Source: Bacteroidia bacterium (lineage in GTDB: Bacteria; Bacteroidota; Bacteroidia; J057). Taken from it: a stretch of DNA of 64,000 nt. Made by a program: the position numbers and the translations under genes. Each line of letters begins with the position of its first letter. The first letter of the stretch is position 1. Below, one piece after another: positions 1-8,991 of this stretch. Where the stretch lies: contig JAWPMV010000001.1 in the NCBI GenBank assembly GCA_033391075.1, forward strand, positions 6,324,001 through 6,388,000, written 5' to 3'. The notes under the pieces were generated by a model. The model was not told where the DNA came from. It did no database searches and was given only the letters and a program-made list of their open reading frames with translations.

Positions 1-40
1 TAGAACTAAGAAGTAGCATTCAATTTAAACAAATCTTACT

Positions 41-616
41 ATGAACTTTTCCCAATTCCTGAAAATTGCCAGTGTACAATTTGTCCTCTTAGCTATGTTA
101 AGCATTTCTGGATTTGCCTATTCCTCTATTCAGGGCTGGGAGGAAGGAGTCGCTGCTTTCAAAAGTAAAAATTATCAGCTGGCAGCTAGAGAGTTCAAAG
201 CCTACACAGCTTCTAATCCCAATTCTGACAAAGGCCATTATATGTTAGGACTTTCACTTGAACAATTGAAAAATTCCAAACAAAGTTTGCATCATTTAAG
301 AAAAGCCTATGACCTAAACCCTAATGATGTGAGTATAAAATTAGCCTTAGGTCGTGTACATGTAAATCTGGGGCAGTATAAAGCAGCCTTTCTGGTTCTT
401 GGAGATGGAAATGCCCTCCACAATGTCCATGGTCTAAGTGCTGAATTAGGAGTCGGTTTGATCTATAATGAAGGAGTAGCAGCTCTTTATTATTATGGAA
501 CAGCAGCCTTAAAACTCGGTAAAAAGAAAGAAGGACTGGCAGCTCTCAAAAAAGCAGCCGAGAGTGAACCAGGTAATAAAACTTATCAAAGGGCTTACCA
601 GGCAGCACAACAATAA
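41..616 (+). CDS. Secreted TPR-repeat protein
   Basis: A 191-aa protein with an N-terminal hydrophobic stretch (about residues 10-28, ending near FAYSS) that looks like a signal peptide. It is followed by tetratricopeptide helices, such as YQLAAREFKAYTASNP and KQSLHHLRKAYDLNP, spaced about 34 residues apart. TPR proteins are scaffolds, so no enzymatic role can be assigned; a periplasmic or envelope protein-interaction role is likely. The ATG at 41 places the signal peptide at the very N-terminus. It converges on the phosphosulfolactate-synthase-like gene, with a strong bidirectional hairpin between them. TPR identification is firm; function is unknown. Confidence 0.8.
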   Translation: MNFSQFLKIASVQFVLLAMLSISGFAYSSIQGWEEGVAAFKSKNYQLAAREFKAYTASNPNSDKGHYMLGLSLEQLKNSKQSLHHLRKAYDLNPNDVSIKLALGRVHVNLGQYKAAFLVLGDGNALHNVHGLSAELGVGLIYNEGVAALYYYGTAALKLGKKKEGLAALKKAAESEPGNKTYQRAYQAAQQ

Positions 617-647
617 TTACCATCCTGGTAGTTTTATCTACTTTTTA

Positions 648-701
648 AAACAAGATGAGTCATCATGACCTATTAGAGGTACAGGATGACTCATCTTGTT
701 T
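648..701. terminator. Bidirectional terminator-like hairpin
   Basis: A perfect 17-bp inverted repeat (648-664 against 685-701) encloses a 20-nt loop that itself contains a small ACCT/AGGT stem. It lies between two convergent genes and is flanked by A- and T-rich sequence on both sides, as expected for a shared terminator. Confidence 0.7.
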
Positions 702-719
702 ATGTCTATTTCGATTTGT

Positions 720-1481
720 TTAGGAAAGGAAAGTATGGAAGGTATCTCCTCTCAATCCCAGACGCAGCGTTTCCAAAGGAATCGCATCAACAGGAGCTAT
801 ATTCCCCAAATTTACATTGGTTCCCAAGAGCTTGATAAACCATACCTGCTGACTTTTCTGTGGAGCTTCCCAAAGAATCTTCTCAGATGGAATAGTTTCC
901 AGAATCACATCAATCAAATCCCCTCTTACGCCTCCATCCTGGTTGAACATTCCCACAGTTCCACTTTCTCTTGCTTCTGCGATCACTTTCCAGGAACCGG
1001 CATCCAATTCACCCTGAATCATTTCAATCCACTGAGAGGGCTTCAGGACAACAGAGGGGTTTTTACTCCCAACTTCAGACAATACCGTAAAATCTTTGGC
1101 GAACAAAGAAATCATCTTGCGCTTATCTTCGGTAGAAATATCAATAGAACCATCGGAAACCTCCATATGACGGGCGCCGTATTTATCCAGGGTCTTGCGG
1201 TAGTCATCTACCTGATTTCTTATGTAAAATGCTTCAAACAAGGTCCCACCAAAATAATAAGGCATCCCTGCTTCCCGATACATAGCCAACTTCTTTTCCA
1301 AATTTTGGGTTACACCGGAAGTGGCCCAACCTAATTTTATGATATCGACATGATCTATAGCTACTTCCAGTAAATCCTCAGCTTGACGAAGGCTCATACC
1401 TTTGTCCATAATCATAGTTAATCCTTTTTCTCTGGGCTTATCTGAACGCTCGGGAAGTTGCTTTAATGGGTAGTTGAACAT
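720..1481 (-). CDS. Phosphosulfolactate synthase family protein (ComA-like)
   Basis: A 253-aa TIM-barrel-type protein of the ComA family, which adds sulfite to phosphoenolpyruvate to make (2R)-phospho-3-sulfolactate. Family-like segments include KPREKGLTMIMDKG near the N-terminus, DIIKLGWATSG, FGGTLFEAF, EVSDGSIDIS, KVIAEARESG and GDLIDVILE. In archaea the product leads to coenzyme M; in Bacteroidota the role is unproven, and a contribution to sulfonate or sulfonolipid metabolism is only inference. I chose the ATG at 1481 (MFNYPLK) because the 20 extra residues of a longer frame do not look like the family and would cover a repeat-rich upstream region. No comB- or comC-like neighbour is present. 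Family assignment is good; the reaction in this organism is less sure. Confidence 0.8.
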   Translation of the reverse strand: MFNYPLKQLPERSDKPREKGLTMIMDKGMSLRQAEDLLEVAIDHVDIIKLGWATSGVTQNLEKKLAMYREAGMPYYFGGTLFEAFYIRNQVDDYRKTLDKYGARHMEVSDGSIDISTEDKRKMISLFAKDFTVLSEVGSKNPSVVLKPSQWIEMIQGELDAGSWKVIAEARESGTVGMFNQDGGVRGDLIDVILETIPSEKILWEAPQKSQQVWFIKLLGTNVNLGNIAPVDAIPLETLRLGLRGDTFHTFLS

Positions 1482-1506
1482 AATAATTTTGGTGTGATAA
1501 AAATTC

Positions 1507-1533
1507 AGCTTGCAAACTAATAGCTTGCAAGCT
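1507..1533. promoter_or_regulatory. Direct repeat with 12-bp palindrome upstream of the ComA-like gene
   Basis: AGCTTGCAA occurs at 1507-1515 and again at 1522-1530. The second copy extends to the perfect palindrome AGCTTGCAAGCT (1522-1533). It lies 26-52 bp upstream of the start codon at 1481, where an operator would be expected. No adjacent regulator gene was seen. Confidence 0.35.
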
Positions 1534-1550
1534 GATTTCAAAGTTTCGAA

Positions 1551-1574
1551 ATATAGATATATCTCGATCTATAT
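1551..1574. repeat. Short AT-rich inverted repeat
   Basis: ATATAGAT and ATCTATAT are perfect inverted 8-mers separated by 8 nt, located just after the stop of the CPBP gene (read on the minus strand). It could be a weak terminator for that gene or an operator for the next one. It lacks a clear T-run. Confidence 0.3.
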
Positions 1575-1581
1575 ATGCTTT

Positions 1582-2544
1582 TTAGTATTCGAGATCCTGA
1601 TAGTCCTCGATGAATTTTTTGTCGTATCTGAGAATGAAGTAGGTGAAAGCCATGAGTACTATCATCCCGGCCAATCCTTTCACACTGGAGAGGTACATAT
1701 TTCCTCCAATCAGGAAGAACATCGGAATGACAGAGACATTATTTAATACTCCCACAAAAGTAGCCGGAGCATAAACGCTGCGTGTCTTTAAACTGAAATA
1801 GGCGAGGGGGAAAGAAATACTTATCGCAAATCCCACAGTTGTCCAGGCCAGCCACATCACTTCTGTATCCCATTCAGGAATAAAGAAAAGCAACATCGGC
1901 AGTTGCCAAAGACCGTATAAAACTCCTGTAACCAGATTACTTCCTAAAAAGCCCAGGCTTTTGGTTTCCGTTACCATGAATCCTCTCCATCCAATTTCTT
2001 CCCCTACATTGAAGAATAGATTGAAAGAAGCTCCTGCCACGATTCCTACGAGCAGAACGATGATTAGAAGGGTCCAGACTTCCTCAGGCAACATTATGCC
2101 ATTGAGCAGTCCAAAAACAGCTTCTACACTTTGCGGAGCAAGAACCCCATGATTAAACATGGAGAAAAGCACAAAGGAGTCTTCAGAGTAATTGGCTTCA
2201 TTTCCCAGCACTACCTGTCCAAATCCCGGTAGCCCCATCAGGTTTCCCATCATGAAAACAATGACCAACGTACCGATTACAACCCCGAGTGGAGCGAGTA
2301 TGCTTTTAAATATCCAGCTAAAATTGAATCGTTTTCGATTATAACCGTATCGTGCAAAGGATCCTTTGTAGATATACTTCTGGACAATATAGGCTGCTGC
2401 GGCAGGTCCCCAGCTATAGAGGAATACTTGCAGCATCAGGGTTTCCATCCCTTCCGGGTCCATAAAAAAGGAGGGGATCAGCACCCCAAGAAAACTCAGG
2501 CCAAAGGCAAGCAACAAGTATTGAAATATCTTGGTGTAATTCAT
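1582..2544 (-). CDS. CPBP family intramembrane metalloprotease
   Basis: A 320-aa multi-pass membrane protein with about eight hydrophobic segments. The hallmark glutamate motif EEIGWRGF lies at residues 182-189 (E182, E183, R187), as in the CAAX-protease/bacteriocin-processing (Abi/CPBP) family. A later conserved block, VTGVLYGLWQLPML, occupies the position of the second family motif. The family includes Rce1-like prenyl-protein proteases and bacteriocin self-immunity proteins; bacterial substrates are mostly unknown. The gene stands alone between the ComA-like gene and a T9SS cargo gene on the same strand. Start is the ATG at 2544. A second CPBP protein occurs at 51949-52884. Confidence 0.85.
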   Translation of the reverse strand: MNYTKIFQYLLLAFGLSFLGVLIPSFFMDPEGMETLMLQVFLYSWGPAAAAYIVQKYIYKGSFARYGYNRKRFNFSWIFKSILAPLGVVIGTLVIVFMMGNLMGLPGFGQVVLGNEANYSEDSFVLFSMFNHGVLAPQSVEAVFGLLNGIMLPEEVWTLLIIVLLVGIVAGASFNLFFNVGEEIGWRGFMVTETKSLGFLGSNLVTGVLYGLWQLPMLLFFIPEWDTEVMWLAWTTVGFAISISFPLAYFSLKTRSVYAPATFVGVLNNVSVIPMFFLIGGNMYLSSVKGLAGMIVLMAFTYFILRYDKKFIEDYQDLEY

Positions 2545-2649
2545 ATCGAACTTTTGTAGGGTGGGTTCAGATAGGATTCTGTTAAATATAACGATTCTTA
2601 GGGAGAAATAGATTCGAATTAGGGGGAAAAATTAACGAAGAGTATTTGC

Positions 2650-2724
2650 GTGTTAGGGTTTTAGGGTGTTAGCGATTGAATGAATGCTTTATCCAAGAAC
2701 CCTCTCACACTAACACCCTAACAC
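2650..2724. repeat. Imperfect inverted repeat built of TTAGGGT/GTGTTAG units
   Basis: The left arm (2650-2672) carries two TTAGGG-containing units. The right arm (2710-2724) is complementary to most of it, with an 8-nt insertion in the left arm. It lies in the 222-bp gap between the SBBP gene and the CPBP gene. On the minus strand it could end the SBBP transcript, but no U-run follows directly. A loosely similar imperfect repeat lies at 14585-14642. Confidence 0.45.
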
Positions 2725-2806
2725 TCAAGCACGTTGAAAAAAGAAAGGGAGCTAATCCTTAGATCGCTCACCTTTCCAATAACATTGATTTCAATTGATA
2801 CTCGCC

Positions 2807-5584
2807 TTAATTTTTTATTATGTTTTCAACAATTTGTTTTCCCTGATCATCCCAAACCTGCATATGGTAAATGCCAGGCCCCAGATGCGATACATCAAAG
2901 TTTTGTTTTAGTCTTGTAGAGGATCCACCTGATAGTCTTTTCATCATCACTACTCTACCCATGAAATCATAGAGGATGAGTCCGATAACTGCTTGTTCAT
3001 TTTCTGTTTCGATTTCCAGGCTAAGTATATCATTTACTGGATTAGGATAAAGGTGAAAATCCTTGAAACTCCTGTCCGGGATTACCAAACTCTTGCTCAG
3101 GCTATAGCTCACACTGCCACCAGCTCCCTGATATTTGACACGGTAGACCAATTCTTTGCCCCGATAGTTGATTGCATCTTCATCCTGGTATTGATACAGG
3201 CTTACAATTTCGTCTACAGATTGCAACTTTCTGTTCCCGATCACTTGCCAGTTCTGTCCCGCCAATCTTCTTTCAATCACATATTCACCTATTCCTCCTA
3301 CTTCTGCCTCATAGGCCAGCCATTCCATGCTCACGCTTTCATTTTCCTGATTCCAGGCAATGTCAAAGGCATTGAGTTCAACGGGTAAAGTAATATCGAT
3401 GGTAACGCTGCCGATCCAGGGAGAATCTGCCAATCCATTGGTTTTGTTGCTTTGATAGGTAACTCCCGTCAAAGGAATATCCGGACTATGAGTGGTAGCT
3501 GCTAAGATCAATTGTTCATTGATATACCTCATAGAACCCGAGGCTCTGGGATAGTCATTATAGCTACCTCCATAGAGGTCAGAATCTATCAGGCTACTGC
3601 CATCTGCATTCAGGACACTTATAAATAGATCGTATTGGTCAGAATGTCCGGCTGCTCCTGCTGTCGTGGGCCAGTTATCAGAACGAGTAGCTCCCATAAT
3701 ATGGGCCTCGCCATAACTATTGATGACCAGCGATTTTACAAAATCAATGTCTGATCCAGCTACATAAGTCGCATAATCCACTTCATTATTCACTACATCA
3801 ATCTTGGCAACAAAGACATCCCCACTTCCCAGATTCGGGCTACTGTTATTTTGTAAGGCAGCAGCGCTAGTTGGGAAGTTGCCAGAATAAGTCGTGCCTG
3901 CAATAAAGACCTCTCCAGCAGCGCTTACATCCATTCCATAAGCCCCATCACTATCTGAGCCTCCCAAATAGGTCGCATATTCCAAACTTGAGCCATCTTC
4001 ACTTAATTTCGCAAAAAAGGCATCTTCTATGGTCAAGCCCGGATCATAATTCAGGGTATCCTGAATATTTAAAGTACTTAAAGGAAGGTTTACCGAAGCT
4101 GTATTTCCTGCGATATAGACTTCATCTGAAGCTCCCAGGCTGATCGAATTTCCAATATCATAATTGATCCCTCCATAAAGTGTAGAAAAAACCAGGGATG
4201 AACCATCCGCACTCAATCGAGTGATCATTGCATCTCCATTGCCTGAATAAGAAGGACTATAGGAACCTATGGTTGTGGGATAATCACTAGAATAGGTATA
4301 GCCCGTTACATAAGCTTCGCTTCCTGCATTGACTTCCAGATCATAGATATAATCCCGATCGCTTCCTCCCATATAGGTAGAATAAATCAGTGCATCTCCA
4401 TCTACGCTCAACCTTGCAATAAAACCATCAACGCCCCCTCCTTCACTCGCTGTTTGCAAGGCAGATGCAGTCGTTGGAAAATCTGTAGATGCGCCAAAGC
4501 CCGCAACAAAAACCTCTCGGGCGGCATTGATCCTAAGCCCATATGCCATTTCCCAATCAGATCCTCCTAAATAAGTCGCATAAACAGGGGTAGTTCCTCC
4601 CGCCGTCAATTTTGCGATATAGCAATCAATTCCCCCACCATATATATTCTCATAACTTCCAGGAGTTACAGGAAAAGTTGTACTCTTTGTATAGCCAGCA
4701 ATGTAGACGTTTTCATCCGCATCCATATCCACGGCCATAACATAGTCATCAGAACTGCTGCTGTGAAAATAAGTCGCCCAACTAAGGGTCAAAGGATCAA
4801 GCACCAGGGTTTTGTTTTCATCATAGTCTCCCACAATCTCAAATCCCAATCGGCTATCATCTATTTTCCTATACACAACAGCTACAGGCATTTCTCCCTC
4901 ATATCCCATTTGATAACTATAAGGAGCTGCATCTATCACATCTCCCCAGGAAGTATGCACAATCAATTTCCCTTCTTCGTCTATCTCGAAACTTTCAATC
5001 CCCGAGAATTGTAGTTCAATATCCGCTACATCTGCACCGACTTTTAGTACAAAATCGTATTTAATCGCATGCGACTCTGTGCCATAATACCTAAGGTCAA
5101 CCTGATCATAGATATTCCTGTACCAAAGTTCCGCATATCGCCTCACTCCTGTGGCATTTGTCCCATTCGCACCTCCTCTGAAATAGTTGAAGGTGCCGGG
5201 AAAAGGTTTTTCTCCCTGTACCCGCATGAGATTGGAGGTATTCGCAAAGTGAGTGTTCCAAACCAGAGCTTCATGCTCAGCCTCACGCTCTCCTAACCAG
5301 GAATAGTTCTCGAACTTTCTCTGTTCAGGATTATTGGGGCTGGGATCACGATCTAACTCGCGCACCTCTGCATAGCTTGGACCAAATTCGAGGAATCGAA
5401 TTTGACGATTGAGCATATGGGTTTGAAATAATATGCTGTCATTGTATTGCCCCAGATTCTCTTCGAAATAGAGTTGTGAGTTAAAGGACTTGAGATAGTC
5501 CTGACTAACTGAGGTCTGTGCAGACAGTTGTATGTTGTAACAGCTTATTATGAAGAGCAAGTAGAAAAGAACTGTTCTTTTCAT
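2807..5584 (-). CDS. SBBP-repeat protein with T9SS type A sorting domain
   Basis: A 925-aa secreted protein. A signal peptide (MKRTVLFYLLFIISCY, to about residue 22) is followed by a conserved N-terminal region of about 250 residues often found before SBBP repeats. Then come roughly six to seven beta-propeller-type repeats with YATYLGGSD and VYIAGYT patterns (about residues 255-720). A fibronectin-like segment follows, and the protein ends in a C-terminal sorting domain beginning FHLYPNPVND and ending VENIIKN. The sorting domain directs export through the type IX secretion system and attachment to or release from the cell surface. The ATG at 5584 is preferred over a TTG three codons earlier because it begins the signal peptide cleanly. 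Ligand unknown. Confidence 0.85.
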   Translation of the reverse strand: MKRTVLFYLLFIISCYNIQLSAQTSVSQDYLKSFNSQLYFEENLGQYNDSILFQTHMLNRQIRFLEFGPSYAEVRELDRDPSPNNPEQRKFENYSWLGEREAEHEALVWNTHFANTSNLMRVQGEKPFPGTFNYFRGGANGTNATGVRRYAELWYRNIYDQVDLRYYGTESHAIKYDFVLKVGADVADIELQFSGIESFEIDEEGKLIVHTSWGDVIDAAPYSYQMGYEGEMPVAVVYRKIDDSRLGFEIVGDYDENKTLVLDPLTLSWATYFHSSSSDDYVMAVDMDADENVYIAGYTKSTTFPVTPGSYENIYGGGIDCYIAKLTAGGTTPVYATYLGGSDWEMAYGLRINAAREVFVAGFGASTDFPTTASALQTASEGGGVDGFIARLSVDGDALIYSTYMGGSDRDYIYDLEVNAGSEAYVTGYTYSSDYPTTIGSYSPSYSGNGDAMITRLSADGSSLVFSTLYGGINYDIGNSISLGASDEVYIAGNTASVNLPLSTLNIQDTLNYDPGLTIEDAFFAKLSEDGSSLEYATYLGGSDSDGAYGMDVSAAGEVFIAGTTYSGNFPTSAAALQNNSSPNLGSGDVFVAKIDVVNNEVDYATYVAGSDIDFVKSLVINSYGEAHIMGATRSDNWPTTAGAAGHSDQYDLFISVLNADGSSLIDSDLYGGSYNDYPRASGSMRYINEQLILAATTHSPDIPLTGVTYQSNKTNGLADSPWIGSVTIDITLPVELNAFDIAWNQENESVSMEWLAYEAEVGGIGEYVIERRLAGQNWQVIGNRKLQSVDEIVSLYQYQDEDAINYRGKELVYRVKYQGAGGSVSYSLSKSLVIPDRSFKDFHLYPNPVNDILSLEIETENEQAVIGLILYDFMGRVVMMKRLSGGSSTRLKQNFDVSHLGPGIYHMQVWDDQGKQIVENIIKN

Positions 5585-5981
5585 CGCTGGCAAATATTTG
5601 GGTGATAATCTATAACAAAGGTGTAGCTCTTTAGAGGAATAAAAAATCTGATATGATTTCGTTTTTTACAGTTATTGTTAATTACTAACTTTCGTATTAT
5701 CGTGTAAGAAGTATTGCCCTGAATGCTATGAAAAAGCTCTAATTGTAGGATAAAATGAATATTAGGGAAAGGAAAAGGGCTTATTTCGAAATTAGGCTTG
5801 TTATGATCTTTCGTCTTTTTTGGGATTAAAAGAGAAACTCCACTCAATAAATTACACGCGTTAATCTTTACGTGTTTTCGTATCAATTTAAATTCTGGCT
5901 CTTATTCACATTTCATGAAGCTTTTCTAAAGATTTTATATTTTCGTAAGACGTATCGCACAAAAACCAAAAACACAATATC
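5585..5981. other. Intergenic region between divergent genes, no gene seen
   Basis: A 397-bp AT-rich gap between the SBBP gene and the DUF2851 gene, which point away from each other, so promoters for both should lie here. I could not find a convincing TAnnTTTG box on either strand. A short ACACG/CGTGT inverted repeat lies near 5855-5880. A 101-codon frame on the minus strand has no signs of a real protein. Confidence 0.5.
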
Positions 5982-7268
5982 ATGTCTTTACTTTCGCAAC
6001 TGCCGGAAGACTTTCTGCATTACATTTGGAAATCCTGCAATTTCAATCTCCATCAGCTCAAAAGTCTGGGAGGGGAAAAAATCTTTATTCGAAATCCCGG
6101 AACGTGGAACCGCAATCAAGGACCGGATTTTCTCGATGCCCAAGTATCCATAGACGGAATGGAGTGGCACGGACATGTGGAATTGCATGTCAATAGCCAG
6201 GATTGGTACAAACATGGGCATCACCAGGACAAAAATTATAATGGCACCATCTTGCATGTAGCCTTCATTTCGCAAGGGAAACAGATTTTCAGGGAAGATG
6301 GAAGTCCTATCCCAGAACTTGTCCTGAAAGAACGCATCTCTCCCTCTCTCTTGAATTCCTATCAGGAGTTACAGCTTAAACAGGAAAAGATCCCCTGTAG
6401 GGATCATCTTGTCCACACAGATTTACAGCTGATAGAAAAAACACTGGAAGGGGCAGCTTTGGAAAGAATTAGAGAAAAGGCTGAACGGATACAGCAAGGC
6501 CTGAAGCATCATATCCAGAATTGGGAAGAAGTCATTTGGCAAGAACTCATGACGATTATGGGAGGGCCCGTAAATAAAGAGGCCTTTCGGGAACTGGCAG
6601 AAAGAATGCCTCTGAGAATTTTGCGGAAAGAGCAGGGGAGCAGAATGAAACTGGAAGCAGCCTTATTTGGAGCCGCAGGATTTTTGCGGGAACAAAATAA
6701 AGGAGATACCTATTATAAAGAGCTCTTAAGTCAATGGCACTTTCTCCAGCATAAGCATAAACTGCCTGCTTCCTATCCCTTGAATTTCTTCTACCACAGA
6801 ATGCGACCGGCATCCTTTCCTACGATCCGGATTTCTCAGATGGCTGAACTTATTATGCAAACCCCTTCCCTTACAAATCTGCTGGAAGAGAGCGGATGGA
6901 AAGCCTTTCAAACACAGAGTATAGAAGTCTCACCTTACTGGCAAAACCATAATCGGTTCTTTGAAGAGAAAACAGCTCAAAAGCATCAATTGGGAAAAAA
7001 CATAAAGAACCTCATTCAGATCAATTGCCTGCTTCCTATTGCCCATTTATACCAGGAGGCACATGGCAATCAATCTACTGGGACAAGTCTACTAAATGCT
7101 TTAATACGTCAGAAAAAAGAGGATAATCGCATCACCCGACTTTATTCGGCTATGCATTGGCCCAATGCACATGCCGTTCACTCTCAGGGGATGCTCCAAC
7201 TCTACAAATTCTATTGCCAGGAGAGACGTTGCCTGGATTGTGAGATTGGCAGGGAAATATTAGCTTAG
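5982..7268 (+). CDS. DUF2851 family protein
   Basis: A 428-aa protein recognised as the DUF2851 family of Bacteroidota. The N-terminus (LPEDFLHYIWKSCNFN, then NPGTWNRNQGPDFLDAQV and WHGHVELHVNSQDWY) resembles the family's conserved start, and the end carries YCQERRCLDCEIGREI with three closely spaced cysteines that could bind a metal. The WHGHVELH...DWYKHGHH segment looks nuclease-like, but no activity is established. There is no signal peptide, so the protein is probably cytoplasmic. The next gene starts 4 bp after its stop, so the two are probably co-transcribed. Start is the ATG at 5982. Confidence 0.8.
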   Translation: MSLLSQLPEDFLHYIWKSCNFNLHQLKSLGGEKIFIRNPGTWNRNQGPDFLDAQVSIDGMEWHGHVELHVNSQDWYKHGHHQDKNYNGTILHVAFISQGKQIFREDGSPIPELVLKERISPSLLNSYQELQLKQEKIPCRDHLVHTDLQLIEKTLEGAALERIREKAERIQQGLKHHIQNWEEVIWQELMTIMGGPVNKEAFRELAERMPLRILRKEQGSRMKLEAALFGAAGFLREQNKGDTYYKELLSQWHFLQHKHKLPASYPLNFFYHRMRPASFPTIRISQMAELIMQTPSLTNLLEESGWKAFQTQSIEVSPYWQNHNRFFEEKTAQKHQLGKNIKNLIQINCLLPIAHLYQEAHGNQSTGTSLLNALIRQKKEDNRITRLYSAMHWPNAHAVHSQGMLQLYKFYCQERRCLDCEIGREILA

Positions 7269-7272
7269 GTTT

Positions 7273-7938
7273 ATGAAGCTTCCCGAACAAATCAAGGCCC
7301 TCGTATTCGATGCCTTTGGTACCCTTTTCAATGTACTTTCCCTCGACCAAAGACTGGAATCCCATTTTGGAGAGCAGGCCCCTGCCATCAATGCGATTTG
7401 GAGACAAAAACAATTGCAATATACTTGGCTCAGATCTCTGATGGATCGTTATGAACCCTTTTCGACTGTTACCAGTCAGGCGCTTTCATTCGCCTGTGAA
7501 GAACTGGGCATCAAACTGGAAGAAGAAGTAAGGGCTCATATGGTTCAGGGATATTATGAGTTAGAGGCTTTTCAGGAATTAAAAGAAGGCTTAGGAGGAT
7601 TAAAGTCAAGCTATAAGTTGGCCATTCTTTCAAATGCTGATCCTGCCATGCTCAATTCGGCCGCTAAGTACAATGAGATCGATCATTTCTTTGATGCCAT
7701 TTTGAGTGTGGATAGTATTCGGCAGTTTAAACCCATACCTGCTGTATATCAACTCGCTCCGGATGCCCTCAAACTTCCCGCTTCGGAGATCGCCTTTGTT
7801 TCCTCCAATACCTGGGACATCAGCGGAGCAAAATCCTTTGGGCTGTTTACCATCTGGATAAATAGAAATGAATCTACCATGGAGCATCTCGGTTTTGGTG
7901 CTGATTTGGAGGTCAGGAGTCTTGTGGAGCTTCTTTGA
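7273..7938 (+). CDS. HAD hydrolase, haloacid dehalogenase type II-like
   Basis: A 221-aa protein of the haloacid dehalogenase superfamily. Motif I is VFDAFGTLFN with the nucleophile D13, motif II is ILSNAD, and the motif III/IV region is FKPIP...FVSSNTWDISGAKSFG. The VSSNTWD block and overall length fit L-2-haloacid dehalogenase (type II) better than phosphatases of the family, but the substrate cannot be told from sequence. It acts in the cytoplasm. It follows DUF2851 by 4 bp, indicating an operon. The gene ends in a short convergent region shared with the AraC-type regulator. Confidence 0.8.
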   Translation: MKLPEQIKALVFDAFGTLFNVLSLDQRLESHFGEQAPAINAIWRQKQLQYTWLRSLMDRYEPFSTVTSQALSFACEELGIKLEEEVRAHMVQGYYELEAFQELKEGLGGLKSSYKLAILSNADPAMLNSAAKYNEIDHFFDAILSVDSIRQFKPIPAVYQLAPDALKLPASEIAFVSSNTWDISGAKSFGLFTIWINRNESTMEHLGFGADLEVRSLVELL

Positions 7939-7949
7939 CCCACCGCCTC

Positions 7950-8071
7950 AGGCCCACACCCCCTTTTCCGAGTAGAAGTAAGGGAGTGCGCGCTGAGCCA
8001 GTATTTTAAAAAATGCCAGATGCGGGACGTTTCCTTCTTGCGGGAAACCTAGCTTGGAGCGGAAGGGTCCC
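7950..8071. repeat. Hairpin-rich convergent intergenic region
   Basis: Two nested hairpins lie between the HAD gene and the AraC-type gene. One has CTCAG/CTGAG and CCCCTT/AAGGG arms (about 7950-8000). The other has GTTTCC/GGAAAC arms (8029-8034 with 8043-8048) inside a GGGAC/GTCCC pair. They may end both transcripts. The resemblance to REP-like palindromes is only suggestive. Confidence 0.35.
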
Positions 8072-8072
8072 T

Positions 8073-8987
8073 TTATTCTTTATTTCTTTTAAGACTCTCA
8101 TACTGCCTCGGCGTATATCCTGTTACTCGCTTAAACTGCTTAGAGAAATAACTGCTATCGGAATAGCCGAGTTGATAGGCAATTTGAGTAATAGATTGAT
8201 GGCTGGAAGTTGAAATAATGGCTTTGGCCTTTTCTATTTTTTGGCGAATGATGTATTCATTGGGAGTGATGCCGAAAGTATGTTTGAAGAGGTTGAAGAA
8301 ATTGGAGCGACTCATGTGAGCCTCTTTCGATAAGTCTTGAATAGAGATAGGATTTAAAATATTCTCTTTAATATAAGTCGCCACATGCGTCATTCGGTTT
8401 TCTCTTTTGTAGAAATTGTTTAGAAAGGCACGACGGGCTTTGGATTGGAGAATCCGTATGATAAGTTCTCGGGTACTCATGCTGATAAAGAGATCTCGAT
8501 GCTCATTATTCTCCTGAAAGAGACGCATGAGATGATCGACTGTATGCAAAATCGCTTCATCACGCATCAGGAGATCATTTGAAAAATCAAACTGATCCTC
8601 TTTCTCTATTTCCAGCTCATTGGTTTTTGTATAATAATCATAAACCGCCTCTTCAATCAATTCTGCCTTGGGTTGAAAGGCCAGACATTGGGTGGGATTT
8701 TCAGGCGTTGCAGAAGGAAAATCTATGCTCAATTTTTGACCCGAGGGTACAATCAGACTTTCTCCCGGCATATATTTAAATCTTCCCAGATCGCCCATCT
8801 CAACATATTTCTCTCCTCTCAGCATGATCGCAATGGCCGGCGTATTGAATTCCAGTTTTACATCTTTCGACTCCACAATCGTCTCATAAAAAAACAATTC
8901 CAATTCATCCGACGATACCAACGCTTTCCTTTCAACCAATACCCCTCTTTGATTATTTTCTAGCTGATACCTAAATAAATTTTCCAT
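8073..8987 (-). CDS. AraC-family transcriptional regulator
   Basis: A 304-aa regulator with a C-terminal double helix-turn-helix (about residues 195-300): ISIQDLSKEAHMSRSNFFNLFK and ITQIAYQLGYSDSSYFSKQFKR, followed by GYTPRQYE, the AraC/XylS signature. The N-terminal 170 residues look like a cupin-type ligand-sensing domain (AraC_N). It is divergent from the acyl-CoA synthetase gene at 9190. A bipartite repeat (8992-9038) directly abuts its start codon and recurs before the molybdenum hydroxylase genes. The likely role is control of its own gene and of those two units in response to a small molecule, an inference from position and repeat. Start is the ATG at 8987. Confidence 0.88.
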   Translation of the reverse strand: MENLFRYQLENNQRGVLVERKALVSSDELELFFYETIVESKDVKLEFNTPAIAIMLRGEKYVEMGDLGRFKYMPGESLIVPSGQKLSIDFPSATPENPTQCLAFQPKAELIEEAVYDYYTKTNELEIEKEDQFDFSNDLLMRDEAILHTVDHLMRLFQENNEHRDLFISMSTRELIIRILQSKARRAFLNNFYKRENRMTHVATYIKENILNPISIQDLSKEAHMSRSNFFNLFKHTFGITPNEYIIRQKIEKAKAIISTSSHQSITQIAYQLGYSDSSYFSKQFKRVTGYTPRQYESLKRNKE

Positions 8988-8991
8988 ATAG

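Noticed and set aside
696-1334. A 212-codon frame on the plus strand
   Set aside because: It lies antisense to the ComA-like gene, whose family motifs are clear, and its translation has no domain-like pattern.
2650-2724. Telomere-like TTAGGG sequence
   Set aside because: Only two imperfect units occur within an inverted repeat and both sides are ordinary coding sequence, so there is no chromosome end.
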